Source: Microbacterium paulum (GTDB lineage Bacteria > Actinomycetota > Actinomycetes > Actinomycetales > Microbacteriaceae). Taken from it: DNA of 64,000 nucleotides. The notes under the pieces are model-generated. The model was not told where the DNA came from, searched no databases, and worked only from the letters and a program-made list of their open reading frames with translations. How positions within the stretch are numbered: position 1 is the stretch's first letter; every line of letters begins with the position of its first letter. Below are positions 57,549-64,000 of the stretch, one piece after another. The stretch is from positions 21,121-85,120 of the forward strand of contig NZ_JAAGRY010000004.1 in the NCBI RefSeq assembly GCF_015707995.1, read 5' to 3'. Both the position numbers and the translations under genes were made by a program.

Positions 57549-57932
57549 ATGCAGACCCTCTACGCTTCGTCGCGACGCATCGTCGCGTCCCTCCTGATCG
57601 CGGTGCTCGCGGTCTACGCGATCCTCACCGTCCTGCGCGACCTCGATGCGTCCGGCGCGCTCGACACGGGGGCGATCGTGGTGATCGCGACCGCGGTGCT
57701 CGCTGCAGCGCTTCTCGCCGTCGTAACGGCGCAGTCCGCTCCGCGGTTCGGCTTCGACATGGTCGCCTTCCTGCTGGCGGCGATCGCCGTGGCGGTGAGT
57801 TGGGGTGCCGCGGCGCTCGAGCCCGGGTTCCTGGTCTACCTGCCCGCGGTGATCGTCGCGATCGCCTTCGCGACCATGGCCCTGATGCTCCGCACAGAGG
57901 CGGGTGCGGCGGTGACGAAGGACCGCCTGTGA
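57549..57932 (+). CDS. Small four-helix membrane protein, immunity candidate
   Basis: This 127-residue protein has an AAAGGAG site 6 bp before the ATG and four hydrophobic helices (IVASLLIAVLAVYAILTVLR; IVVIATAVLAAALLAVVTAQ; MVAFLLAAIAVAVSWGAAAL; VYLPAVIVAIAFATMALMLR). Small hydrophobic basic proteins of this kind serve as immunity factors in circular bacteriocin clusters, but this is inference. Confidence 0.65.
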   Translation: MQTLYASSRRIVASLLIAVLAVYAILTVLRDLDASGALDTGAIVVIATAVLAAALLAVVTAQSAPRFGFDMVAFLLAAIAVAVSWGAAALEPGFLVYLPAVIVAIAFATMALMLRTEAGAAVTKDRL

Positions 57933-59410
57933 GCGCGACCGCCGCAGGTGTGGCTCGGAGCATCCAGGATGCCACGACACTGGACGGCCTCGGATGGCGG
58001 CTCACGCTCCCGGGGTTCCGCGTCGCGAAGGCGTTCGGCGCCGTGCTGCTCCTGTGCGGCTCGGGAGTGGCGTCGGCGATCGCCGTGGATGCCGTGAGCT
58101 CTGCGCTTCCCGGAACGGGGGCGAGCGTCGTCGTGATCGGCGCGCTCGCGATCGGCGCCTACGTCGTCATCCTCCATGCGGTGCGCGAGTCCCTCACAAC
58201 CCGCCGCCTGCAGCTTGTGGACCATCCGCTGGCCGGGTTCTTCGTCGCGATGGACATCCCGCGCCGGGCCGTCGTCCTCGTGGAGTGCCGCGACCGGCTC
58301 GTGACGACCGGGGCGCTCGTGTGCGGCATCGCGAGCGGGGTCGCTGCGCGGGTGATCGTGGCCGGGGCGTCGACCGCCGAGGTCATCGCACTCGCGGCGA
58401 TGCCGGCGGCGGTGCTCGGAGGGGTACTCGCGATCACGGCCTCCACCGCCGCCTGGGCGAATCCGCACGCACGGACGCGGACGCTCCTCGCGGTGCCCGC
58501 CGGTGTAGTCGCGGGGCTCGTGATCGTGGGGGCGGTGCGGCTCACGGTCGTGACGGCTGTCGCCCGCGCGGATGCCGTCGCACCGGCATCCTGGACCTCT
58601 GTGGCGTCGGTCGTCGTGGCGTGCGCCGTGGTCTCGGCCGTCGTCGCCGCCGCTGCACTCCGCGCGGTCGGCCGCTCCGACTTCGTCGCGGTGCGGTCGG
58701 AGGAGGTGCGCGTGACGCGGTCGCGCCTCCGGCGGGGCTCGGCATCGGGGGTGTGGATCGGGGTCGTGCTGAGCGACCTCTCCCCGCTCCCGCGGGCGAC
58801 GTCCCTCTCCCGTCTCGCGTTCGTCGTCTGGGCGGGCGGCACCGCCGCGGCCGGGGTGCAGCTGACCGCCGCGACGGGATGGCAGCTGCCGGAGGTGGCG
58901 ATCGATCGGTTGTCGGGCGTCCTCTCTTTCGTGCTCGGCCTCACGGTCGCCGAGATGCTGAGCCGGTGGATCGGCCCCGCGGCACTCGCACCCCGCTGGC
59001 GGGCGAGCTGGGAGGCCGGAGCATCCTCCTGGACGCTGGCCGCCGCCCCCGTGCTCGTCGCCGTCGTCATCGGCCTGGGACTCACGGCGCCGCTCGCGAT
59101 CGCCGCGGCCGCGTTCGGCGGAAGCCCGGCCGTGCCGGTGGGCGTGATGCTCTCGGCGCTCGCAGCCGCCTGGGTCGCTGCCGCGATCGTTCCCGCGGAG
59201 CCGCCGCGCTCCGACGGCTCGAGTCCCTCGTCGCTCTCGGCCGGGGTCTTCTGCGTCATCACGTCCGCGGCGTTCGCGGTCGTCGTCCTCGCGGCATCCG
59301 CCGCCGGTGTCGCCGCACTCGGCGTCGCCTCATCCGTTCTCTCCCTGGGAGGTGCCGCATGGGTGACGAGACGTCGCGTTCTCGCCCTTCCCTCGAGGCC
59401 GCTGGTCTGA
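57929..59410 (+). CDS. Large polytopic membrane protein of bacteriocin cluster
   Basis: This 493-residue protein from GTG 57929 overlaps the previous stop by GTGA. It has about twelve membrane helices spread over its whole length (VAKAFGAVLLLCGSGVASAI; VVVIGALAIGAYVVILHAVR; VAAAALRAVG and others) and no soluble domain. It precedes two ABC ATPase genes and may be the membrane half of an exporter or a maturation enzyme. No family motif recognised. Confidence 0.68.
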   Translation: MSATAAGVARSIQDATTLDGLGWRLTLPGFRVAKAFGAVLLLCGSGVASAIAVDAVSSALPGTGASVVVIGALAIGAYVVILHAVRESLTTRRLQLVDHPLAGFFVAMDIPRRAVVLVECRDRLVTTGALVCGIASGVAARVIVAGASTAEVIALAAMPAAVLGGVLAITASTAAWANPHARTRTLLAVPAGVVAGLVIVGAVRLTVVTAVARADAVAPASWTSVASVVVACAVVSAVVAAAALRAVGRSDFVAVRSEEVRVTRSRLRRGSASGVWIGVVLSDLSPLPRATSLSRLAFVVWAGGTAAAGVQLTAATGWQLPEVAIDRLSGVLSFVLGLTVAEMLSRWIGPAALAPRWRASWEAGASSWTLAAAPVLVAVVIGLGLTAPLAIAAAAFGGSPAVPVGVMLSALAAAWVAAAIVPAEPPRSDGSSPSSLSAGVFCVITSAAFAVVVLAASAAGVAALGVASSVLSLGGAAWVTRRRVLALPSRPLV

Positions 59411-60009
59411 CGGTCGGGTACGCGCCCGACCGTCCGGTGGTCAGCGATCTCACGTTCTCGCTCGCCGGACCGGGCATCGTCCGGCTCGACGCCCCGAACG
59501 GATCGGGCAAGTCGACGCTGATCGAAGCCGCATCCGGCTATCTGCGACCGTTCGCCGGCAGCATCCGAGTCGACGGGCAGGAGGCCCACCACCCGGCGGT
59601 GCGCGCGCATCGACGCGTCTGCCGCGCGGCCCCGGCGCTGCATCCGCACCTCAGCGTGCTCGACCATCTCGCGCTCGCGGCCGACCTCGCAGGCGTCACC
59701 CGCGACGATCCCCTGGAGCGAGCACGCGCCTACGGCATCGACCGCTGGTTCGGCACCCGCACCTCGGCACTCTCGACCGGCACGGCCCGTCGACTGTGGT
59801 ACCTCATGTGCACGACTGGACGCTTCGCGGTCGGATTCCTCGACGAGCCTTTCAACGGTGTGGACGCGGAGTCGGCCGAGCGGATGGTGGGGGAGATGAA
59901 CGGCTGGGCCGAGGACGTCCTGCTGGTCGTCGTCTCGCACGCCGTGCCTCCGGGCCTGCGGATCGACGAGACCCTGTCGCTCGACGCGCACGTGGAGAGG
60001 GTCCGATGA
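59359..60009 (+). CDS. ABC transporter ATPase 1 of bacteriocin cluster
   Basis: This 216-residue ATPase starts at ATG 59359 behind GGGAGGTG and overlaps the preceding gene by 52 bp. Walker A is APNGSGKSTLIEAA, the signature is LSTGTARRLWYL (unusual, with STG for SGG) and Walker B is AVGFLDEPFNGVDAESA. It is followed by a second ATPase in ATGA overlap. The two may pair as unlike subunits in one exporter. Confidence 0.82.
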   Translation: MGDETSRSRPSLEAAGLTVGYAPDRPVVSDLTFSLAGPGIVRLDAPNGSGKSTLIEAASGYLRPFAGSIRVDGQEAHHPAVRAHRRVCRAAPALHPHLSVLDHLALAADLAGVTRDDPLERARAYGIDRWFGTRTSALSTGTARRLWYLMCTTGRFAVGFLDEPFNGVDAESAERMVGEMNGWAEDVLLVVVSHAVPPGLRIDETLSLDAHVERVR

Positions 60010-60905
60010 GCATCGAGCTCCGTGGTGCCGACTACCGCTTCCCCGGCGGGGGCGGCGTCGCCGACGTGTCCTTCGCCGTGCGCTCCGGCGAGATCGTGTG
60101 CCTGCTCGGACCCAACGGGTCGGGCAAGTCGACCACCCTGCGACTGCTGCTCGGTCTGATCCGTGGGGGCGGCGACGTGCTGGTCGAAGATCGCCCCGCG
60201 CCCGGGCAGCCGTTGGGGGAGACGCTCGGCAGCATCGTCGACGACGGCGGGCTGGATCGGGCGTGGACGGTTCGCCGGTACCTGCAGCTCATCCGGGTGG
60301 CGCGCCGCGCGCCGCGCTCCGCGGTCGACGAGACGATCGTCGAGCACGGACTCGGCGACATCGCTGCGCGGAGGATCGGCGCGCTGTCGCTCGGCCAGAC
60401 GCAGCGCGTGGCGTTCGCGGGCGCGCTGCTCGGCGGACCGCGCACGCTCGTGCTCGACGAGCCCCTCAACGGCGTCGACGCGCATGCGGTGCCCGTCATG
60501 CTCGACCGGATACGCCGGTTCGCCGACGGCGGCGGGTCCGTCCTCATCACCTCGCACCACCTCGCCCACCTGCAGCGCCTCGTCGACAGGGTCGTCGTGC
60601 TGGATGCGGGTCGGCTCGTCGCCGACGCCCCGATCGAGGAGTTCCTCGCGACGTCCGTCATGAGCCATGTGCTCGTGGAATGCGACGAGCCCGTGACGCT
60701 CGCGGAGGAGCTGCGACGCGCGGGCGCCGTCGAGGTGACGATACGCACGGCGACCGAGCTCGTCGTGCGCGGCGTCGGCAGACGCGTGATCGGCGAGGCG
60801 GCGTGCCGACTTCGGCTCGTCGTCACCCGGCTCGAGGAGATGACCCCCACGCTCGAGGAGGTCTACCTCGACCTCACCGCGCCGGCGAACGGAGGCAGGC
60901 CATGA
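60006..60905 (+). CDS. ABC transporter ATPase 2 of bacteriocin cluster
   Basis: This 299-residue ATPase has Walker A LLGPNGSGKSTTLR, signature LSLGQTQRVAF, Walker B TLVLDEPLNGVDAHA and H-loop VLITSHHLAHL. The 80-residue C-terminal extension (LVECDEPVTLAEELRRAGAV) is typical of CcmA-like drug and bacteriocin exporters. It is coupled to both neighbours by ATGA overlaps. Confidence 0.88.
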   Translation: MSIELRGADYRFPGGGGVADVSFAVRSGEIVCLLGPNGSGKSTTLRLLLGLIRGGGDVLVEDRPAPGQPLGETLGSIVDDGGLDRAWTVRRYLQLIRVARRAPRSAVDETIVEHGLGDIAARRIGALSLGQTQRVAFAGALLGGPRTLVLDEPLNGVDAHAVPVMLDRIRRFADGGGSVLITSHHLAHLQRLVDRVVVLDAGRLVADAPIEEFLATSVMSHVLVECDEPVTLAEELRRAGAVEVTIRTATELVVRGVGRRVIGEAACRLRLVVTRLEEMTPTLEEVYLDLTAPANGGRP

Positions 60906-61687
60906 CCGAGGTCCGATTCGAGGCGCTGCGTGTGAGCGCCATGCGCGTCCTGTGGGTGCTCGCCGGCATCGCGCTGGTCACCGGCGCGGGGATGGCCGCC
61001 GCGGTCGTCGCCATGATACGGGACTCGACCTCCCCGGAGGCGTTCCTGCAGTCCGTGACCTCGTCCGTGACGGTGGCCATGACACGCGGGCCCTTCGCGG
61101 TCTCGGTGTCGGTGCTGCTCGGCATCCTCCTCGCCTCCCGCGACCTGCGGCGAGGGGCATCGGGCACGACGATGGTGCTCTTCCCGCGTCGCGGTCGTCT
61201 GTTCGGCGCTCGGCTCGCGGTGATCGGGATTGTCGCGGCGGGCACGTCTGCGGCGACCGCGCTGCTGTCGCTCGGGGCGGCGTCTCTCGTACTGCCGACC
61301 GGCGCCGAGGTCGACGGTCAGGTCATGTGGCGGGTCGCAGGCATGTTCGTGATCGCGCAGACGTGCTTCGCGATCATCGGAGCCGCGCTGGCGATCCTGA
61401 CGAGGTCGGCCGGAGCGGCGGCGGCGATCGCCTTCGGCTGGATCCTGATCGTCGAGCCCGCGGCGAGGCTCGCGGTCCTCGCGACGGGGCGTCTGGCGGA
61501 GGTCGCCGAGTACCTCCCGGTCGCGGCCTCCAACGCCATGGTGCACTCGCTCTCGGCAGGTTCGGCGGCCAACGAGCCGGATCTGCTCAGCGCGACGCCG
61601 GTGACGGCATCGATCGCGCTCCTCGGACTCACGGTCGTGCTGACCGCGTGGGCCTGGGCGGGATTCCGCAACCGGCCGCTCCTCTGA
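60902..61687 (+). CDS. ABC-2-type permease of bacteriocin cluster
   Basis: This 261-residue permease has about six membrane helices (VLWVLAGIALVTGAGMAAAV; FAVSVSVLLGILLASRDLRR; AVIGIVAAGTSAATALLSLG; ASIALLGLTVVLTAWAWAGF). It follows the ATPase genes in ATGA overlap and gives the exporter its membrane part, serving for secretion or self-immunity. Its end overlaps convergently with the response regulator gene by 59 bp. Confidence 0.82.
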   Translation: MTEVRFEALRVSAMRVLWVLAGIALVTGAGMAAAVVAMIRDSTSPEAFLQSVTSSVTVAMTRGPFAVSVSVLLGILLASRDLRRGASGTTMVLFPRRGRLFGARLAVIGIVAAGTSAATALLSLGAASLVLPTGAEVDGQVMWRVAGMFVIAQTCFAIIGAALAILTRSAGAAAAIAFGWILIVEPAARLAVLATGRLAEVAEYLPVAASNAMVHSLSAGSAANEPDLLSATPVTASIALLGLTVVLTAWAWAGFRNRPLL

Positions 61688-62360
61688 GCGTGCTCAGAGG
61701 AGCGAAGCCGATCAGCCCGGCCCGCGCGGCCAGGACCAGGACCTGCACGCGATCCCGAGCATCCCACTTCGCCATGATGGAGCTGAGATAGCCCTTGATC
61801 GTGCCGGGGGAGAGGTGCAGGGCCGCGGCGATCTCGATGTTCGACCTGCCGTGGGCGAGCTCCGTCAGCACCTCGCTCTCGCGGTCGCTCAGCTCGGGGA
61901 GCGTGATCGCCGCCGCCCCCGCGTCTACGCCCTTGCCCTCGTGGATCGACGAGAGCAGACGTTCCGTGACGCGCGGCGACAGCACGCCGCCGCCCGCGTG
62001 GATCTCGCGGATCGCGGAGATGATGTCCTCGGGGTCGGTGTCTTTGAGGAGGTATCCGGATGCGCCCGCGTTCAGCGCGGCGAGCACGGGCTCCATGGTG
62101 CCGAAGGTGGTGAGGGCGATCACGCGGGCGCCGGACAGATCGGCCGTGATGCGGCGGATCGCCTCGATGCCGCCCATGCGGGGCATCTGCAAGTCCATCA
62201 GCACGACGTCCGGGTGGATCTCCGCGGCCATCGCGACCGCCTCTGCGCCGTCCGCCGCGACGGCGACGACGGTCATCCCCGCCTCGCCCTCGATGAACAC
62301 GGAGAGCGCGCGGCGCACGAGGGTCTCGTCGTCGGCGATCAGCACGCGAACCGTCTCCAT
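61629..62360 (-). CDS. NarL/LuxR-type response regulator
   Basis: This 243-residue regulator has a receiver domain with the acidic pair IADDETL, phospho-acceptor DVVLMDLQMPRMGG (Asp near 56), IALTTF and YLLKDTDPEDI. The C-terminal LuxR-type HTH reads LSDRESEVLTELAHGRSNIE, IAAALHLSPGTIKGYLSSIM. The last 25 residues run past the normal domain end into the convergent permease gene. It pairs with the divergent kinase at 62624. Confidence 0.9.
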   Translation of the reverse strand: METVRVLIADDETLVRRALSVFIEGEAGMTVVAVAADGAEAVAMAAEIHPDVVLMDLQMPRMGGIEAIRRITADLSGARVIALTTFGTMEPVLAALNAGASGYLLKDTDPEDIISAIREIHAGGGVLSPRVTERLLSSIHEGKGVDAGAAAITLPELSDRESEVLTELAHGRSNIEIAAALHLSPGTIKGYLSSIMAKWDARDRVQVLVLAARAGLIGFAPLSTLRGAAGCGIPPRPTRSARP

Positions 62361-62394
62361 ATCACCAGCCTACGCATCGTGCGGAATCACGCAG

Positions 62395-62500
62395 GCCGAC
62401 CGGACGAACGGCCGGTCCGATTCCGGACATTCGGCGGTGTCCGCGCGCGACGGCCTGCACGGACAATCTTTCCTGCGCCCGAAAGTCGGACGCAGGAAGG
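62395..62500. promoter_or_regulatory. Inverted repeats in divergent two-component promoter
   Basis: The region holds GGACA-ttcggcgg-TGTCC, a further TGTCC/GGACA pair ending in CGGACAATC (62458), and TCCTGCG/CGCAGGA (62470-62497). The CGGACAATC string also occurs before the bacteriocin precursor (55931). These are candidate response-regulator sites. Confidence 0.5.
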
Positions 62501-62509
62501 ATGGGGGAC

Positions 62510-62584
62510 ATGGGAATTCGACTGGGACTGCTGATGGGACCGTTCACCGAGCTGTGCAAGCTGCTCCGCATCTGTCAGGGGTAA
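62510..62584 (+). CDS. Putative 24-residue peptide before the kinase gene
   Basis: An ATG at 62510 with GGAAGG upstream gives MGIRLGLLMGPFTELCKLLR then ICQG and TAA. It lies in the kinase leader, 39 bp before the kinase ATG. The hydrophobic-cationic composition with two cysteines five apart would suit a signalling or leader peptide. There is no independent evidence of translation. Confidence 0.4.
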   Translation: MGIRLGLLMGPFTELCKLLRICQG

Positions 62585-62623
62585 CCTGGACGCTCGGCGA
62601 GAGCGTCAGGAGACAGACGACAC

Positions 62624-63796
62624 ATGAGCACCCCGGGACGGCGGCTGACCGCACCCCGCGTCGGTGACCTGTTCGTCCGCTCCTCGCCGCTGTCGAGGGT
62701 CGAGCGAGGGGTGCTCGGCGCCCTGATCGTGAACGGCCTTATCGTCGGCGTGCTCCTGCCGTCGGCCGCGCCGAACCTCGGCAGCGACGCCTTCGAGATA
62801 GTGCTCATCGCGGCGTTCGCGCTGTTCCTGTGGACGCCGCGGATCGGCGCGATCGTGCTGCCTATCGCCGTGGCGCTGTCGTTCCCGCTCGACGTCGTGC
62901 CGCAGGCCCTGCTCGCGGGCGCGCTGGCCGCGGGGCTCGTCGCGCGCAGCTGCACGCGGGCGATCGTCGCCGGCTACGCCGCGGTCTACATGGTCCTGCT
63001 GCTGGTGGCCGCGTCCACGCAGCGCGACCTGGGTCTCGGCGGCACGATCGTGATCGTGATCATCGCGGGGGTCGCGATCGGCGTGGGCGCTCTGCAGCGC
63101 TGGGCGATCACGTCCGAGAAGCGCACGGCCCGGGAGCTCGCCGAGCGTGTGGAGCAGGAGGCGGCGGCGGCGCACGCGGAACGGCAGCGGATCGCCGACG
63201 AGCTGCACGACATCCTCGCGCACGACCTCACGATCATCGCGATGCACGCGAGCGTGCTCGAGCGCTCTACAGAGGCCGACGCGCAGCGGCAGTCGCAGGG
63301 GGCGATCTCGGCAGCCGCGCGCAAGGCGCTCGCCGATCTGCGATGGATGCTGGGGGAGATGGACGTGCTCCCCGGGGACGAGAACGTCGTGATCGGCGAT
63401 CTGGGTTCCGCGGTCTCCGAGGCGGTGAACGAGCTGACCGCAACGGGATGGGTGGTCGCGCTGCGGGGCGCCGACCTGACTGCCGAGGAGCTTCCTCGTC
63501 CGGTCACGACGGCGCTCGCGCGCATCGTCCGGGAGGCCGGGGTCAACGCGCTGAAGCATGCGAGCCCCGGCCGTGCCGAGCTCAGCTTCACGAGCGAGCG
63601 GGACTTCGTGGGTTTGCGGATGGTCAACGACCTCGGCGAGGGCGACCGCCATCGGCTCCCTCCCGGCGGCTACGGCATGGTGCGCATGGCGGAGCGGGTG
63701 CGGAGCCTCGGCGGTGAGCTCGAGGTCGGTGACCGGGGCGGACGCTGGAGCCTCGAGGTGCGCATTCCCCGAAGGGCAGCTGTACGCCGCGCGTGA
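62624..63796 (+). CDS. HisKA_3-type sensor histidine kinase
   Basis: This 390-residue kinase has about five N-terminal membrane helices (VLGALIVNGLIVGVLLPSAA to VIVIIAGVAIGVGALQRWAI), a coiled coil and the phospho-acceptor ADELHDILAHDLTIIAMHAS (His near 198). The HATPase part contains IVREAGVNALKHASPGRAEL and GGYGMVRMAERVRSLGG. It has no large exterior domain, so it may sense membrane stress or a peptide in the bilayer. It probably controls the bacteriocin genes with the divergent regulator. The 3' end abuts the right inverted repeat. Confidence 0.88.
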   Translation: MSTPGRRLTAPRVGDLFVRSSPLSRVERGVLGALIVNGLIVGVLLPSAAPNLGSDAFEIVLIAAFALFLWTPRIGAIVLPIAVALSFPLDVVPQALLAGALAAGLVARSCTRAIVAGYAAVYMVLLLVAASTQRDLGLGGTIVIVIIAGVAIGVGALQRWAITSEKRTARELAERVEQEAAAAHAERQRIADELHDILAHDLTIIAMHASVLERSTEADAQRQSQGAISAAARKALADLRWMLGEMDVLPGDENVVIGDLGSAVSEAVNELTATGWVVALRGADLTAEELPRPVTTALARIVREAGVNALKHASPGRAELSFTSERDFVGLRMVNDLGEGDRHRLPPGGYGMVRMAERVRSLGGELEVGDRGGRWSLEVRIPRRAAVRRA

Positions 63797-63805
63797 TCGT
63801 CACGG

Positions 63806-63959
63806 CCCCGTACGGGCTTTCGCGCGTCCACATCGGCGCGCTCTCATCCGGTGCGGTCAGCGGGAACAGGCCGAACTGCGCGAACAGCGAAGGGGCCACC
63901 CCGTAGCGCTCTTCAAGCTCGCCCTTCTCCAGGGCGCTCAGATGGTCGAGCGCTCTCAC
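63806..63959 (-). pseudogene. Rep N-terminal fragment, separated from the rest of rep
   Basis: From GTG 63959 the product reads VRALDHLSALEKGELEERYG, VAPSLFAQFGLFPLTAPDES, APMWTRESPYGAVTITRG, after which the frame enters the kinase gene's opposite strand. It contains the rep start missing from the copy at 54145. The window ends 41 bp upstream of it. Confidence 0.75.
63808..63938 (-). repeat. 131-bp inverted repeat, right copy (rep 5' part)
   Basis: The counterpart of 54106-54236, in opposite orientation. It continues to the right into the natural beginning of rep and on the left into the 3' end of the histidine kinase gene. Confidence 0.9.
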
Positions 63960-64000
63960 CAGATCGCGGGAGGGGCTCGTAGACGGTCAGGAAGGGCCGG

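Noticed and set aside
58159..59991. 610-codon minus-strand frame in the bacteriocin region
   Set aside because: Thr/Ala/Arg-rich shadow opposite the membrane protein and ABC ATPase genes; no start context.
60098..61687. 529-codon plus-strand frame covering ATPase 2 and permease
   Set aside because: The first part is an Arg-rich out-of-frame reading of the ATPase; only the part from ATG 60902 (the permease) is real.
62501..62512. Upstream ATG at 62501 for the 24-residue peptide
   Set aside because: It abuts the AGGAAGG site with no spacing; the ATG at 62510 has the better distance.

Overview
The window is high-GC actinobacterial DNA, most likely from a Microbacterium-like member of the Micrococcales. 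It is almost entirely plasmid or other mobile DNA: there are no rRNA or tRNA genes and no housekeeping operon except a partial nrdH at the left edge. It carries partition genes, two unrelated replication modules, a complete-looking conjugation apparatus without a visible relaxase, a Tad pilus operon, a Tn7-like transposon, IS remnants and a bacteriocin island. Taxonomic placement is inferred from base composition, codon use and family resemblance only.

Layout. 1-2071 (minus): partial nrdH and a coupled operon of small Cys-motif/HTH proteins. 2215-3568 (minus): a zeta-toxin pair. 3712-15435 (minus): a Tad/Flp pilus operon (CpaB-like, TadZ-like, TadA, TadB, TadC, pilin-like and TadE-like proteins, secreted proteins, a LysM-BTAD protein and a prepilin peptidase). 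15669-16955 (minus): a wHTH regulator, a small protein and a sigma-like factor. 17217-27629 (plus): type IV secretion/conjugation genes (TcpC/VirB8-like, VirB2/3-like, VirB4, VirB6-like, a lysozyme/M23 hydrolase, and an FtsK-type coupling ATPase). Five operons or genes across 2-25 kb share one promoter-like box, TTTGTCGAC-N17-ACCCCTTGTAGGT, always with the same 17-bp spacing. This suggests a plasmid-encoded regulon that ties the pilus, the conjugation genes and the toxin together.

27716-32168: maintenance region with a ribbon-helix-helix (RHH) protein, a Rep-like HTH protein, a repeat-rich centromere candidate, ParA, a ParB-like protein and an SRAP protein. 32357-40473: an intact Tn7-like transposon (TnsA, TnsB/TniA, TnsC/TniB, TniQ) with 33-bp inverted ends and a 5-bp target duplication (GTTTC). 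Its cargo is an MccF-like peptidase, a 2H-phosphoesterase/GNAT fusion and a nucleotide-hydrolase-like/peroxiredoxin fusion, which reads as a detoxification cassette against nucleotide-peptide antibiotics. 40561-47543: a second ParA/RHH pair, an HTH protein, a divergent family-B DNA-polymerase-like protein and small regulators. 47590-51194: a helicase-nuclease gene bounded by decayed HerA, IS30, phosphoesterase and IS21 fragments. 51226-53964: small zinc-finger proteins and a plasmid DprA.

54106-63959: a rep gene, an iteron/DnaA-box origin, a broken RelE, and then an actinobacterial AS-48-like circular bacteriocin cluster: precursor, SpoIIM/DUF95 protein, membrane proteins, two ABC ATPases, a permease and a divergent NarL-type two-component system. 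The island is bounded by a 131-bp inverted repeat of the rep 5' end. Flipping the island would join the detached rep start to the rest of rep and restore a full-length reading frame.
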